Of a stretch of DNA of 64,000 bases, positions 1 to 8,400 are shown in pieces. This DNA is from Acidilobaceae archaeon (GTDB lineage: Archaea > Thermoproteota > Thermoprotei_A > Sulfolobales > Acidilobaceae): NCBI GenBank assembly GCA_027037535.1, contig JALVZQ010000003.1:206890-270889 (forward strand). The letters run 5' to 3'. Position 1 is the first letter of the stretch. The number at the start of each line of letters is the position of its first letter. Below the pieces are notes generated by a model. It did no database searches, was not told where the DNA came from, and worked only from the letters and a program-made list of their open reading frames with translations. A program made the translations under genes and the position numbers.

Positions 1-231
1 TGTTTTGTACAAATCTATGCTATGTTTTCTTTTCTCTTCTCTCTCTTATTTTTTCTTGTTTTTAACTGGTTTTTTGTTTTCGTCCTTGTTGTATTCTATT
101 ATATTGTTTTTGTTTTTAAAGGTTGTGTTTCAAGTGGAAACGGTACGAACCTAGAGAAAAACATATAAACCCACCCATGAAAAACTCGCACCAAAAACAT
201 AAATAGAAGCAGTTAATGGCATGAGATGGTG
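1..231 (-). promoter_or_regulatory. Possible CRISPR leader running off the left edge
   Basis: Read on the minus strand, this gene-free stretch downstream of cas1 becomes a long A/G-rich, low-complexity tract, as crenarchaeal CRISPR leaders often are. A TATA-like element (minus-strand GTTTATATGT, 170-161) could start transcription leftwards out of the window. A short GTTTC-N5-GAAAC inverted repeat sits at 127-141. No repeat unit recurs here, so no array is visible. The leader call is inference from composition and from its place beside the adaptation genes. Confidence 0.35.
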
Positions 232-1209
232 TTATATTTTTGTGTAGTTTCTTTTATCCCATGTAAAGGTTATTCTATTTAGGGGACATTTTCCTTCTAA
301 GTGTCTTGCTAGGCATACTGCTTTTAGATAGATACCTGTGTGTATTGATTTCTTTGTCTTTTTGTGGCGTAGTGTTAGGAATTGGTATAGATGTTTTATT
401 GCTTGGTTTACGTGTTCTTGGGAGAGATCTCCGTCATTGTCGATCTTTGGTAGTCCATGTTTATTTATCATGTTTATTGTTGCATGTATTGCTAGTGGTT
501 TGTACATTTCTGTGAAGTCGAATGTGAGTGGGGTGCTGTATCTGGTTTTGTGTAGGAATCCCTGGGTCGGATCTAGTCCTGTGGCTGTTAGTGCTTTGGT
601 TGCTATGCTGTATATTACAGCGTACATTATTGATAGGGTTTTGTTGAATGGGTCAGGATGTCTTGGTTTTCTTCCTCTGAAATTGTATTCCTCTTTTAGT
701 GTTTTTAGGTAGTTGGGTTTGATTAGTGTTATAAGCGTTTTCCATAGTTTTGACGAGGTTAGGCTTTCCCATGTTCTTATTGTTTCTTCGTCGGTGTCTG
801 GGTTGCCTGTTAATCTGGGAGGATGAGGAATGGATGGGCTGGTTCCAGTGTAGTATTTGATTATGTGCTGTATTCCTTTTATTTTCGATTTTATGTATTC
901 TAGTGCTATTTCATGCTTTTTCTCTGTGCTAAGAGTGTATTGGAGGTATCTTATGTGGTTTGATCTTGTTTTTATTGGGTTGTGTAGGATTGCAATGGAG
1001 TCTTTTGCGATAATAGAGAGTGGTATGTTGTGATATGCTAGTACAGGTGGTAGGCCGCTGGAGATTTTGATTGTGGATCCTATGACTAGGACTGCTTCGA
1101 TGTCTCTTAGTGGTCTGTCTATGATTTCATCGTCGGTTTTCTTTATTCTAATTATGGATCTGCTCTTTACTTGTAGTTCTTTTGCTTTTCTTATGATTAA
1201 TAGTCTCAT
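232..1209 (-). CDS. cas1: CRISPR-associated endonuclease Cas1
   Basis: Cas1 is the metal-dependent integrase that, with Cas2, inserts new spacers into the CRISPR array. The 325-residue length is normal. An N-terminal beta-rich domain is followed by a helical catalytic domain with candidate metal ligands E148 (in TWESL), H220 (in QGFLHKTRY) and D231/E234 (in FDFTEMYKP), in the order and spacing expected for the family. It is the last gene of the cas operon: its ATG lies directly after the cas4 stop, so the two are probably translationally coupled. The leader-like tract follows it. Confidence 0.95.
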   Translation of the reverse strand: MRLLIIRKAKELQVKSRSIIRIKKTDDEIIDRPLRDIEAVLVIGSTIKISSGLPPVLAYHNIPLSIIAKDSIAILHNPIKTRSNHIRYLQYTLSTEKKHEIALEYIKSKIKGIQHIIKYYTGTSPSIPHPPRLTGNPDTDEETIRTWESLTSSKLWKTLITLIKPNYLKTLKEEYNFRGRKPRHPDPFNKTLSIMYAVIYSIATKALTATGLDPTQGFLHKTRYSTPLTFDFTEMYKPLAIHATINMINKHGLPKIDNDGDLSQEHVNQAIKHLYQFLTLRHKKTKKSIHTGIYLKAVCLARHLEGKCPLNRITFTWDKRNYTKI

Positions 1210-1785
1210 TTATATCCCTCTGTGTGGGCAGTAATGGACTAGCTCGCAGAGACTGCACATGTTGGGGTTGGGGCTAAAATCTTCTTTTGGCTTCGAGTAT
1301 ATCTTGTTGATTATTGTATAGTAGTCTCTCGATGATAGCAGTTTGTATTTAACCTTCTCGATACTTACTATGACCGTTATTATGGGTAGTCTATATTCAT
1401 GGTATAGTGCTATGGATTTTAATAATGCCTGCCAGGGTTTTGCAACGTGTATCCTAGTCGATGATACTTCGAAATAAATAATAACTTCGCGGTTTCCGTG
1501 TTTTAAGACTAGTGCTAAATCTATTTTTCCTATGCCGCATAACTGATCTCCGCTCTTGTGATCCGTGAAGGATAGCTTAACCTGTTTTTCTTTCATTAGG
1601 CTAATTATTTTAGAATTTTCTGGTATTATTCTTTGAATACTAGATTCTACTCTTTCAACAATGTTATCATGTAGTCTTTTGAGCTCGTCGGCAGTAGGGT
1701 AAATAGGTTGTTCAAAGGGAATTGTTCCACTCCAGTTTAGTTCCGCTGCAGCAGGACAAAGAATACTCCATCCCAGCAAGTTCAT
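1210..1785 (-). CDS. cas4: Cas4-family PD-(D/E)XK nuclease, E-x-K lysine apparently replaced
   Basis: Cas4 trims prespacers and selects PAM-bearing spacers during adaptation. With the ATG just after the cas2 stop the protein is 191 residues. It has the family's iron-sulfur cysteine pattern of one N-terminal Cys (C10) and three C-terminal ones (C177, C180, C186; C-x2-C-x5-C). D89 and E106 fit the nuclease core and Q119...Y128 the following helix motif. The usual E-x-K lysine is serine here (EVSS), so nuclease activity is uncertain. The open frame continues upstream to 2058, but that part lies entirely over cas2 and is a shadow. Confidence 0.85.
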   Translation of the reverse strand: MNLLGWSILCPAAAELNWSGTIPFEQPIYPTADELKRLHDNIVERVESSIQRIIPENSKIISLMKEKQVKLSFTDHKSGDQLCGIGKIDLALVLKHGNREVIIYFEVSSTRIHVAKPWQALLKSIALYHEYRLPIITVIVSIEKVKYKLLSSRDYYTIINKIYSKPKEDFSPNPNMCSLCELVHYCPHRGI

Positions 1786-1786
1786 T

Positions 1787-2077
1787 CTAGAGTACTTCGT
1801 ATTTTCTCTCCTGCACAACATAGAAGTCTTCGCCGTCAAATACAAGTGCCCTTTGGTACTCATCCTCTCTAACGACGATAATGAACACTGAATCGCCGTC
1901 CTTAACGAGTTTCTTAGCTTTTTCTGCCACGATCTTCGCCGTACTAGCCGTTCCAGGCCCTGCGTAGACACTTCTGTTAACTCTAGCAAGGCCCAGTCGT
2001 TGGAGATATCTCCGCAACTTTCCCCGTCGAGATTCTTCACCGATATCGTATGCGACAATCACAATCACCTCAAGCAC
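1787..2077 (-). CDS. cas2: CRISPR-associated protein Cas2
   Basis: Cas2 is the small dimeric ferredoxin-fold partner of Cas1 in the spacer-integration complex. The 96 residues start with a hydrophobic first strand ending in AYDIG (D11 is the conserved Asp), then a charged helix, the R/Y-rich segment RVNRSVYAGP, and a second hydrophobic strand SVFIIVV, all typical. It lies 17 nt after cas3' and ends one base before the cas4 ATG, so cas2-cas4-cas1 are read from the same transcript as the interference genes. Confidence 0.93.
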   Translation of the reverse strand: MLEVIVIVAYDIGEESRRGKLRRYLQRLGLARVNRSVYAGPGTASTAKIVAEKAKKLVKDGDSVFIIVVREDEYQRALVFDGEDFYVVQERKYEVL

Positions 2078-2094
2078 ACCCTACGCGTAAAAAG

Positions 2095-4188
2095 TTATAC
2101 GAAGATAAGGGCATAGGATTTGTCTGCATTGTAAACTATCTGAACTCCTTCACCAGTATATGAAAGATATTCTGATAGTTCTTTCCTAGTAGATATTACG
2201 TACGCTAGGTTTTCAGGGTTTGACACTTCTAATACTAGTTCGTCTGTAGGTGTTTCTATAGTGAAAGTTCCTTTCAAGAACTCAATTATATAGCTAATAG
2301 GAAGTAGTTTGCCATCCAACAGTTTTGGATTGTTATTGACCTTTAGCCGTAATCTACTTCTTGACTTCGTAAATTCTATTATCAACGTATCGCCTAGCAC
2401 GTCGATTATATTGAAGTTTCTCGTTATTAATCCTATGCTTTCTTCTTTTTTCTTCATTGTTATATTATCGATATATTTTGTCCTGAAGCCTGTCTTCCTG
2501 AACATTATTAGTTTACTTATAAGTGTTGGCGGTCCGATTACATTGTTGAGTAGTTCAATAGCATCTTTGGGCGATAGATCTATTAAATTGAGTAAAGGTC
2601 TAACTCCGGTTACTCTCGACATTGAAGCTATTGTTAGAGCTTTAATTAGGTTTCTTCTTGTTTTTCGAATGTGGGCGGGAAGGAACCTGCTTGTATCCCT
2701 GGAACGCTTAGTATAGTTAGGATAAGTCTGAAGTATCCAAGACACTAATTCAGGATATGTTAGTTTTGGCGGTATAGGATTTTCGTCTAGCGAGTTTTCT
2801 GGAATAAATAGTATTATTGTAGAGTCCAATCCTTTTCTACCAATTCTGCCTATTCTTTGTATTACATCTTCTCCGCTAACTCCACCAGTTATTCCTAGAG
2901 TTACTTTTCCAAGGTTTACTCCTTGTGTAGTTGATTCTGACCCTACAATTATCGGGGCTCCAGGAGTACAATCATTTTTTGGAACCAGTCTGGCCATGCA
3001 TTCGACCTTGAATCCTTTATTGATGAGGGTTTCTTTAAGTTGTTGCACCATCCATAATTTCTCTAATATTAGCAGGGCTCTTTCATCTTTTGAGTCATTG
3101 TATTCTTTGAGTAGTCCTAGAAGCTTTTCCGGTACATATGTTATTATGTGTTCAGAGGCTTCGTAGTAGGCTCCCAATCCTTTCTTACTTGTTGTTACAG
3201 GTATAACCATAAGCTTTGTTGATCCTTTAACCGGAAATCCTATACTTGAGATATCTGCAGTTATGCTCGTTGGTTTGAGTCCTGTATCCAGTAGGCCTTG
3301 TATAGTGTCTTGTGCAGGCGTCGCCGACGATAATATGACTGGTAGACCATGCCAGTGTTTGAATATGCTGAGTATTGAGTATAAAGCGTCTAATTCGTAT
3401 GGACCATATAGATGGAATTCATCTATAAATAGTGGATGACGAAGTATATGTTCAACTACTGCTCGTTGTGCGGACTCTTGTTGTCTTGTCATAACACCTG
3501 TTTTCCGCAAGATGTCTTCGATTTTCTCGGGATCCTTACCTTCTGCTATCGCTAGCAGTATGTTATGGAGAGCTTTACCAACATTTTCAAAGCTCATATA
3601 CGCGCCTGTAAATATTAATAGAAACGTGTCTGGTGTGGAGAAGACAATTGTATATATTCCCTCTTTTCTTTTTCGAAGTATTTTTCTAGCATAGTTGTAG
3701 AGGATTTCTCTTTTTGGAGTGCCATCTTCGGAGATAATTGATTTACTAGATAAAGCCAACAGTGCAACATACTTATCGCCGCACCAAGAGTCTTGGGCTC
3801 CTAGTATTTCTTCACTTAATTGGTATATTCTTAGAGGTTCTATACAATCATAGTCCTCATCGCCGCAAATCTTGCTTTCAGGATATACCTCCTTGCCGCC
3901 TAAAGCTTCTCTTATTATTGAGATTATGGTTTCTATTTGGTTCCTTAGTAATGTATTGTTTGGATAAAGTGCTACAAACCCGTTCGTGGACTCTCCAGTA
4001 AAACCAGGTGATAAGAGTAGAGATAGGGTTTTCCCCGATCCTGTAGGAGCCTCAAGTACTAGATCATTCTTCTCCTCTAAGAGTTTATGTAGGCTGTGTT
4101 GAAAACTGTTCAACCTATATTTTCCGAGATAAGAGTTGGACCAAGGTATGGAAAATGATGGAATTTTAACAATATAAGGTAGACTCAT
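2095..4188 (-). CDS. cas3: Type I-D Cas3' helicase (no HD domain)
   Basis: This superfamily-2 helicase should unwind and translocate on target DNA after Cascade binding. Visible motifs are Walker A APTGSGKT (47-54), DEFH (256-259), SSATP (287-291) and, near residue 440, the arginine-finger motif QRIGRIGRKG. There is no N-terminal HD nuclease; in type I-D that domain resides in Cas10d, where it is indeed found in this operon. Its ATG overlaps the csc1 stop (ATGA), indicating translational coupling. The 697-residue length fits Cas3' proteins. Confidence 0.9.
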   Translation of the reverse strand: MSLPYIVKIPSFSIPWSNSYLGKYRLNSFQHSLHKLLEEKNDLVLEAPTGSGKTLSLLLSPGFTGESTNGFVALYPNNTLLRNQIETIISIIREALGGKEVYPESKICGDEDYDCIEPLRIYQLSEEILGAQDSWCGDKYVALLALSSKSIISEDGTPKREILYNYARKILRKRKEGIYTIVFSTPDTFLLIFTGAYMSFENVGKALHNILLAIAEGKDPEKIEDILRKTGVMTRQQESAQRAVVEHILRHPLFIDEFHLYGPYELDALYSILSIFKHWHGLPVILSSATPAQDTIQGLLDTGLKPTSITADISSIGFPVKGSTKLMVIPVTTSKKGLGAYYEASEHIITYVPEKLLGLLKEYNDSKDERALLILEKLWMVQQLKETLINKGFKVECMARLVPKNDCTPGAPIIVGSESTTQGVNLGKVTLGITGGVSGEDVIQRIGRIGRKGLDSTIILFIPENSLDENPIPPKLTYPELVSWILQTYPNYTKRSRDTSRFLPAHIRKTRRNLIKALTIASMSRVTGVRPLLNLIDLSPKDAIELLNNVIGPPTLISKLIMFRKTGFRTKYIDNITMKKKEESIGLITRNFNIIDVLGDTLIIEFTKSRSRLRLKVNNNPKLLDGKLLPISYIIEFLKGTFTIETPTDELVLEVSNPENLAYVISTRKELSEYLSYTGEGVQIVYNADKSYALIFV

Positions 4189-4883
4189 GACAATGACCTC
4201 TCAGACTTTAACGCAGGTAGAGTAATTGTTTTACGTCGTGTGGTTCCTTGATTGATTGAATAAATGTAGGCTTTCGAGGCTGTTCCTAGAAATGCAATAT
4301 CTCCAGCGGGATGGTTTATAATAACTATTCCACCTGAGGTCTCAACAACGTCACCTAAATTATAATAGTGTGTTACTCGACTGTTTTCCGCTACTTTGGG
4401 AGTTACCGGATAGAGTCGAATATGTAATGTTCCTGCTCTCTTGGAGCCAATACGTGTTATAAGTCTGGACGGCAGCTTATATTCGGATATAATTAGAGTT
4501 TCAAGAATGCTCCCCGGTAGGAGTACAGTGTTTCTTGCAATATCTGGATATGCGAAACGTCCTTTGCCTTTTGCTTCTACGAATCCTTCGCCCTTGGCAG
4601 AAAGAAATATGGTTTGTTGAACAGCCTTAACTGTGTAGAGCGGATAGCTATAGATACCAAATCTATGAAAGAGATCGAGTGGCTGTTTATATAATGTTTT
4701 GCCTCCTATAGAACTGTACCCTACATCGGGGTCGGCTACATATCCGGCTAGTGCTAATACAAATCCATAATTATGGAACACGGGAAGCATTAGATGAATA
4801 TATCCCATTGACTCGGGTCTAGCACTTGTATGATACCACAATATCCCATCGACTCTTATAGTGGCATGATAGAAAAATGCCAT
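4185..4883 (-). CDS. csc1: Cas5-group protein Csc1 (type I-D Cascade)
   Basis: Csc1/Cas5d caps the 5' handle of the crRNA in the type I-D effector complex. The start is placed at the second methionine (ATG 4883) because a good ribosome site (AAGGTGA) lies 7 nt before it; a TTG two codons upstream is the alternative. The 232-residue protein begins with a beta-strand-rich RAMP-like half (FFYHATIRVDG) and has glycine-rich turns in its middle. Identification rests on size, fold-like pattern and position between csc2 and cas3'. Confidence 0.8.
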   Translation of the reverse strand: MAFFYHATIRVDGILWYHTSARPESMGYIHLMLPVFHNYGFVLALAGYVADPDVGYSSIGGKTLYKQPLDLFHRFGIYSYPLYTVKAVQQTIFLSAKGEGFVEAKGKGRFAYPDIARNTVLLPGSILETLIISEYKLPSRLITRIGSKRAGTLHIRLYPVTPKVAENSRVTHYYNLGDVVETSGGIVIINHPAGDIAFLGTASKAYIYSINQGTTRRKTITLPALKSERSLS

Positions 4884-4920
4884 TGTCAACTCACCTTCAT
4901 GAGATACGTCAATGCATCAT

Positions 4921-5949
4921 TCATTTCTTCTTGCCTGATGCAAACGATATCCACTTCACCATCTGTTCCGCAAAATCTATGCTACTCTTCCATAAGTCAA
5001 GCATTGTATTGTCTGATAGTACTTCTTCGACATCTTCGTTAGTTAGTCTTATGAATCCGTATTTCTTCAGGTAGTCTCCTAGTTTTGAGAGGATCTCGGA
5101 GGGTTTACGGGAGCCCGCAAGATTATCTGCTAATTCGAGCGCCGTTGTCGAGCTGTGTGTGCCGCATCTGATACCTGCTAGTCGTATTTTAACTGTTCCA
5201 TATACTCCTGATCTTCCTCCAATTTCTTCTACGTGTATAAGTGATCCAAGTACTGCAAGGAGTTCTGGTAAGGTAACATCAGTTATAACTGCTCTTCCTA
5301 TGAAGATCGTTCCGGGTTCCACATGGATTTCAGTGTATAGTGATTGTCCCGTTGTAGAAAGCATTCCCTCGGATACTTTGTTGTGGGTCGCAGGGAGTAT
5401 ACCCTCGACTGTTGCGAATGCTGGATCAAAATGTATCCTTGTCTTTATACCAACGCTCATTCCCGAGATTGGCTTAAGTTGTTGTGATGTAAGTGCCACG
5501 CCAAATATGGTGCATGAAGGACAGTATCCATCCATACCTAGGTCTGTCGCTTTCTCTCCTCCACTTGCGAGCGGAGGTTGTATAGTGCAGTTCCATCCAG
5601 ACTTTAAATGCTCTGATGCTTTTGTGAACCCTAGTTCCTGTGCTTTTCGTATAAATTTGTTGACCTCGTCACTATGGTTGTTATAATGGTTTCTTAGAAG
5701 CTGCAAAAGAGTTCTTCTAGTAACAGCTTGTAGTTTTTCAGGAAGTATTACTGGCACTCGATGGCCTGATTCTGGTAGGGTTACTGCATTGATATCTCCA
5801 GGACCTTCTGTTCGGAGTAGTAGATAGTTGCCAGCCTCGACTATGAATACTACTTCTATTCTTTTAGCCATAGGATAAATACGGTTATTTTCACCTATCG
5901 ATCTCAAACAACTAGAGATTTTATTTATCCATGCAGACTCTTTACTCAT
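4921..5949 (-). CDS. csc2: Cas7-group backbone protein Csc2 (type I-D Cascade)
   Basis: Csc2 forms the helical backbone that coats the crRNA spacer. The 342-residue protein carries the family signature DGYCPSCTIFGVAL, a zinc-binding-like CPSC segment in the RRM-type fold, a long basic strand (KRIEVVFIVEAGNYLLLRTE) and glycine-rich loops such as GGRSGVYG. A strong ribosome site (GAGGTG) precedes the ATG. It sits between the small gene and csc1, the usual I-D arrangement. Confidence 0.9.
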   Translation of the reverse strand: MSKESAWINKISSCLRSIGENNRIYPMAKRIEVVFIVEAGNYLLLRTEGPGDINAVTLPESGHRVPVILPEKLQAVTRRTLLQLLRNHYNNHSDEVNKFIRKAQELGFTKASEHLKSGWNCTIQPPLASGGEKATDLGMDGYCPSCTIFGVALTSQQLKPISGMSVGIKTRIHFDPAFATVEGILPATHNKVSEGMLSTTGQSLYTEIHVEPGTIFIGRAVITDVTLPELLAVLGSLIHVEEIGGRSGVYGTVKIRLAGIRCGTHSSTTALELADNLAGSRKPSEILSKLGDYLKKYGFIRLTNEDVEEVLSDNTMLDLWKSSIDFAEQMVKWISFASGKKK

Positions 5950-5982
5950 CTATATTTCACCTCCCAACTATAGAGTGGAGAG

Positions 5983-6414
5983 CTATGTGCCCGTCTGGGC
6001 ACTGGAAAAAATTAATGAAAGTAAATTTTTACCTCCCGGAGGAAGATTATAGCGTGCCATTTCTGCAATAGAGGATAACAACATGTTCATTAACTGTATT
6101 TTTGCCCCCATTGGGAGATTTTCCGTTGTTTCTTTGAATCTTTTTAGTAATCCTTCTAGTAGAAGTGTGTAACATTCTCTAGCTTGGCCATATAATTCTT
6201 CGGGAACATAGGCATGTGCTAGTTCAGGTATGTATTCATCTGCTTTATCCCAAACCGTAAATAACAAGGTTTCGAGTGCTCTTCTGATTTCTTTAGTATA
6301 GACGTGAGTCGATGTAGCGCCTCTTTTGTTACCGACGTATTTCATTAGGGCAGCCAAACGCTCACTATAGTAATCTATTCCCCTCGAGGGATCATACCTG
6401 CATTCCTCCAACAC
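5983..6414 (-). CDS. Small helical protein, probable stand-alone Cas11d small subunit
   Basis: The 143-residue product is predicted almost entirely helical (for example YTKEIRRALETLLFTVWDKA) with no catalytic motif. It starts with GTG behind a GAGGTG site, 14 nt after the end of cas10d and just before csc2. In characterised I-D systems the small subunit Cas11d is made from an internal start inside cas10d. Here cas10d is short (622 residues) and this separate gene occupies the equivalent position, so it is most simply a detached Cas11d. A Csa5-like small subunit is the alternative. The assignment is inference from context. Confidence 0.6.
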   Translation of the reverse strand: MLEECRYDPSRGIDYYSERLAALMKYVGNKRGATSTHVYTKEIRRALETLLFTVWDKADEYIPELAHAYVPEELYGQARECYTLLLEGLLKRFKETTENLPMGAKIQLMNMLLSSIAEMARYNLPPGGKNLLSLIFSSAQTGT

Positions 6415-6427
6415 ATCTAATACACCT

Positions 6428-8296
6428 CTAAGCTACATGACCGGTTCGGAGGAAAAGATCCTCAATTAACGAATATAATCTGGGAGACGAATATTGAAGC
6501 AAGCTAGGAGAAATATCGGGTGGGTATGAAAGTACTTCAAATACAGCAGGGACTCCTTTTTCATCGGATTTCACATATTTTCTCCAGTATAGGTGGCCAA
6601 TGGCTGAGAGCGTTAGGGTAACGTATGGTGTATATTTTCCAATCTTTTTATCAGAAGGACTGAAATAGTAGAGCGGTCTTATACCATCCATATAGGACAA
6701 TAATAAATCGCTTGGAGATATAGGAGGGACATCGTCTATTACTAGTGGATAAAAGCCCCAAGTGCTAACAATTCCGGAGAGCGATAATAGTTTTGCATCT
6801 AGCTCAGCCTGTTTTCTGGAGACTCTGCTTATAGATACGAATATTCTAGAAGAGAACGCATCAATCTCGTATCCCAGACCACTAGATGACCCAATGTTTG
6901 TTAATACTTTGTCGAGAAAGCCTCCAGTGAAATACTCGTGTAATTGCAGGTCGTTGACTATTGTTTTCGTACCAATCGACGTTACGAGGGAATTAAGCAT
7001 TTTTCCAAGGTCGTCTAGTGCCGATAGAGGTATAGGTGATTTAATGATTGTAGTTAAAAACGCGTCAAAACGTGCTTTTAACATTGACTCGCCAATACAT
7101 AAAGGACATACACCGAAACCTGAGAGATTTTGCATTAATTGGTTAAGATTCTTTGGTGGCACGAACCTATTCCATTTCTCTGTTTTCCAATTCTTATTTA
7201 CGAATTGTAGAAAATCGCCTGTAACAGCTACAGGTGTTATCATTCCGCAGATGGTACATTTGACAACCTTCTTTACTGCTTTTGTATCGACAAATTTGAG
7301 ATTCTTTACCGTGATGTTTTTGAGCTGATTAGCAACATTATGTGGAAGGATGGGAAGTTCCTTGTTTTTCCGCCGATATCTTGTTCCGTAGTAGATTAAA
7401 ACTATTTCATAGGCACTTTTTGAGGAATCGGGCCATAGGCTTTTTTCGCAGTCTCGTTTAGTAAGTCGCTTCATTTTATCGCATTCCGGGGGTCTGTTTT
7501 TCTTACTTTTTCCGGTGCATTTCTTTATACAGTCCTTGTCTTTGCAGCAATTAGAATAGATTTCGAGCTCATCCTCTAAGGTATCCGGAAGGCCGAGGCT
7601 TGTTTCTCGGACTAAATTGTCCCAGTCAAGTTCTAGCAGATCAGTTAGATTATTGCTATTGTTTAGTATAATTAGGCCGGAAGGAAGCGAAATTGGTATT
7701 ATTACATTATTCTCTTCTGACTCTATTTTCTTAAGTTTATTATATAACGCATTCGTTATTTGTGTCCTTATCAATGTGTGGGGAATGCCGATATCGGCGT
7801 AGAGTATATTTAGTTTATCAGGTAATTGTTGTGAGGCTTCTGCAACGAGGGAATATAGCTCTGCCGGATTATTGGTTCCTTGCATTCTATCAGATAACCA
7901 TAATAAATTCCATACCCAATCGGGATATGTAGGGTCTTTTCTGGTCTCCGCTGGATTTGTACGTACATATTTAGAAAGGAATGATGCTTCTCTCGTGTCA
8001 TAGCCTATTTCTTCTAGTTTTGCTTGTATCCATTCTTCTAATTTGAGGAGATTTTTCGATCCTAATTTTTGACCTAGATCATGCAAGAAGCCGATTATAA
8101 ACGATTCTTTTTCGTCTGGTGCATCGTCCAGTTCATAAGCGTCAGCATATGACTGTGTTAATTCCTCGAATAAAACCGCTACACTATAGCTGTGGACTAG
8201 TAAGCTTATGCTTGTCCAGTATTTTGCTGGTAGTGCTGATAGTGGTGGTGGTAGGAGTGTGTATGCTATTTTTAGTCTTTGTTGTGGTGGGAGCAT
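6428..8296 (-). CDS. cas10d: Cas10d/Csc3, large subunit of type I-D Cascade with HD nuclease domain
   Basis: This is the signature protein of type I-D. The N-terminus holds an HD nuclease: H35 in LLVHSYS and the HD pair H72-D73 in FLHDLGQ. A zinc-finger-like quartet is formed by C347/C350 and C397/C400 (CTIC, CPLC), and a second Cys-rich patch lies at 250-283. No GGDD cyclase motif is visible, so cyclic-oligoadenylate synthesis is not expected. At 622 residues it seems to lack the C-terminal small-subunit module, matching the separate gene downstream. It is the first gene of the operon, with ribosome site GAGGTG and a TATA-like CTATAAATA about 40 nt upstream. Confidence 0.88.
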   Translation of the reverse strand: MLPPQQRLKIAYTLLPPPLSALPAKYWTSISLLVHSYSVAVLFEELTQSYADAYELDDAPDEKESFIIGFLHDLGQKLGSKNLLKLEEWIQAKLEEIGYDTREASFLSKYVRTNPAETRKDPTYPDWVWNLLWLSDRMQGTNNPAELYSLVAEASQQLPDKLNILYADIGIPHTLIRTQITNALYNKLKKIESEENNVIIPISLPSGLIILNNSNNLTDLLELDWDNLVRETSLGLPDTLEDELEIYSNCCKDKDCIKKCTGKSKKNRPPECDKMKRLTKRDCEKSLWPDSSKSAYEIVLIYYGTRYRRKNKELPILPHNVANQLKNITVKNLKFVDTKAVKKVVKCTICGMITPVAVTGDFLQFVNKNWKTEKWNRFVPPKNLNQLMQNLSGFGVCPLCIGESMLKARFDAFLTTIIKSPIPLSALDDLGKMLNSLVTSIGTKTIVNDLQLHEYFTGGFLDKVLTNIGSSSGLGYEIDAFSSRIFVSISRVSRKQAELDAKLLSLSGIVSTWGFYPLVIDDVPPISPSDLLLSYMDGIRPLYYFSPSDKKIGKYTPYVTLTLSAIGHLYWRKYVKSDEKGVPAVFEVLSYPPDISPSLLQYSSPRLYSLIEDLFLRTGHVA

Positions 8297-8375
8297 TGGT
8301 CCACCTCTGTTTCATTATGGTAATAGTATTATTATTTATAGTTTTGCTATTGTTATGGTTTACTATATTTTATTA

Positions 8376-8389
8376 ACCCTTTGAAGGGT
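8376..8389. promoter_or_regulatory. Palindrome between divergent cas10d and csa3 promoters
   Basis: ACCCTT-TG-AAGGGT is a perfect inverted repeat with 6-bp arms. It lies between the TATA-like ACTATATTTT (8362-8371) and the csa3 start, and also upstream of the cas10d promoter on the other strand. This is where an archaeal repressor would block polymerase recruitment. Csa3 itself, a dimeric wHTH protein encoded next to it, is the obvious candidate ligand; that link is inference. Confidence 0.45.
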
Positions 8390-8400
8390 GACTATATTTA

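Noticed and set aside
127-141. GTTTC-N5-GAAAC, ends resembling a crenarchaeal CRISPR repeat
   Set aside because: Only 15 nt long and not repeated anywhere near; spacers cannot be defined.
1786-2058. N-terminal extension of cas4
   Set aside because: It lies over cas2 in another frame and has no Cas4-like sequence; the ATG after the cas2 stop fits the family.
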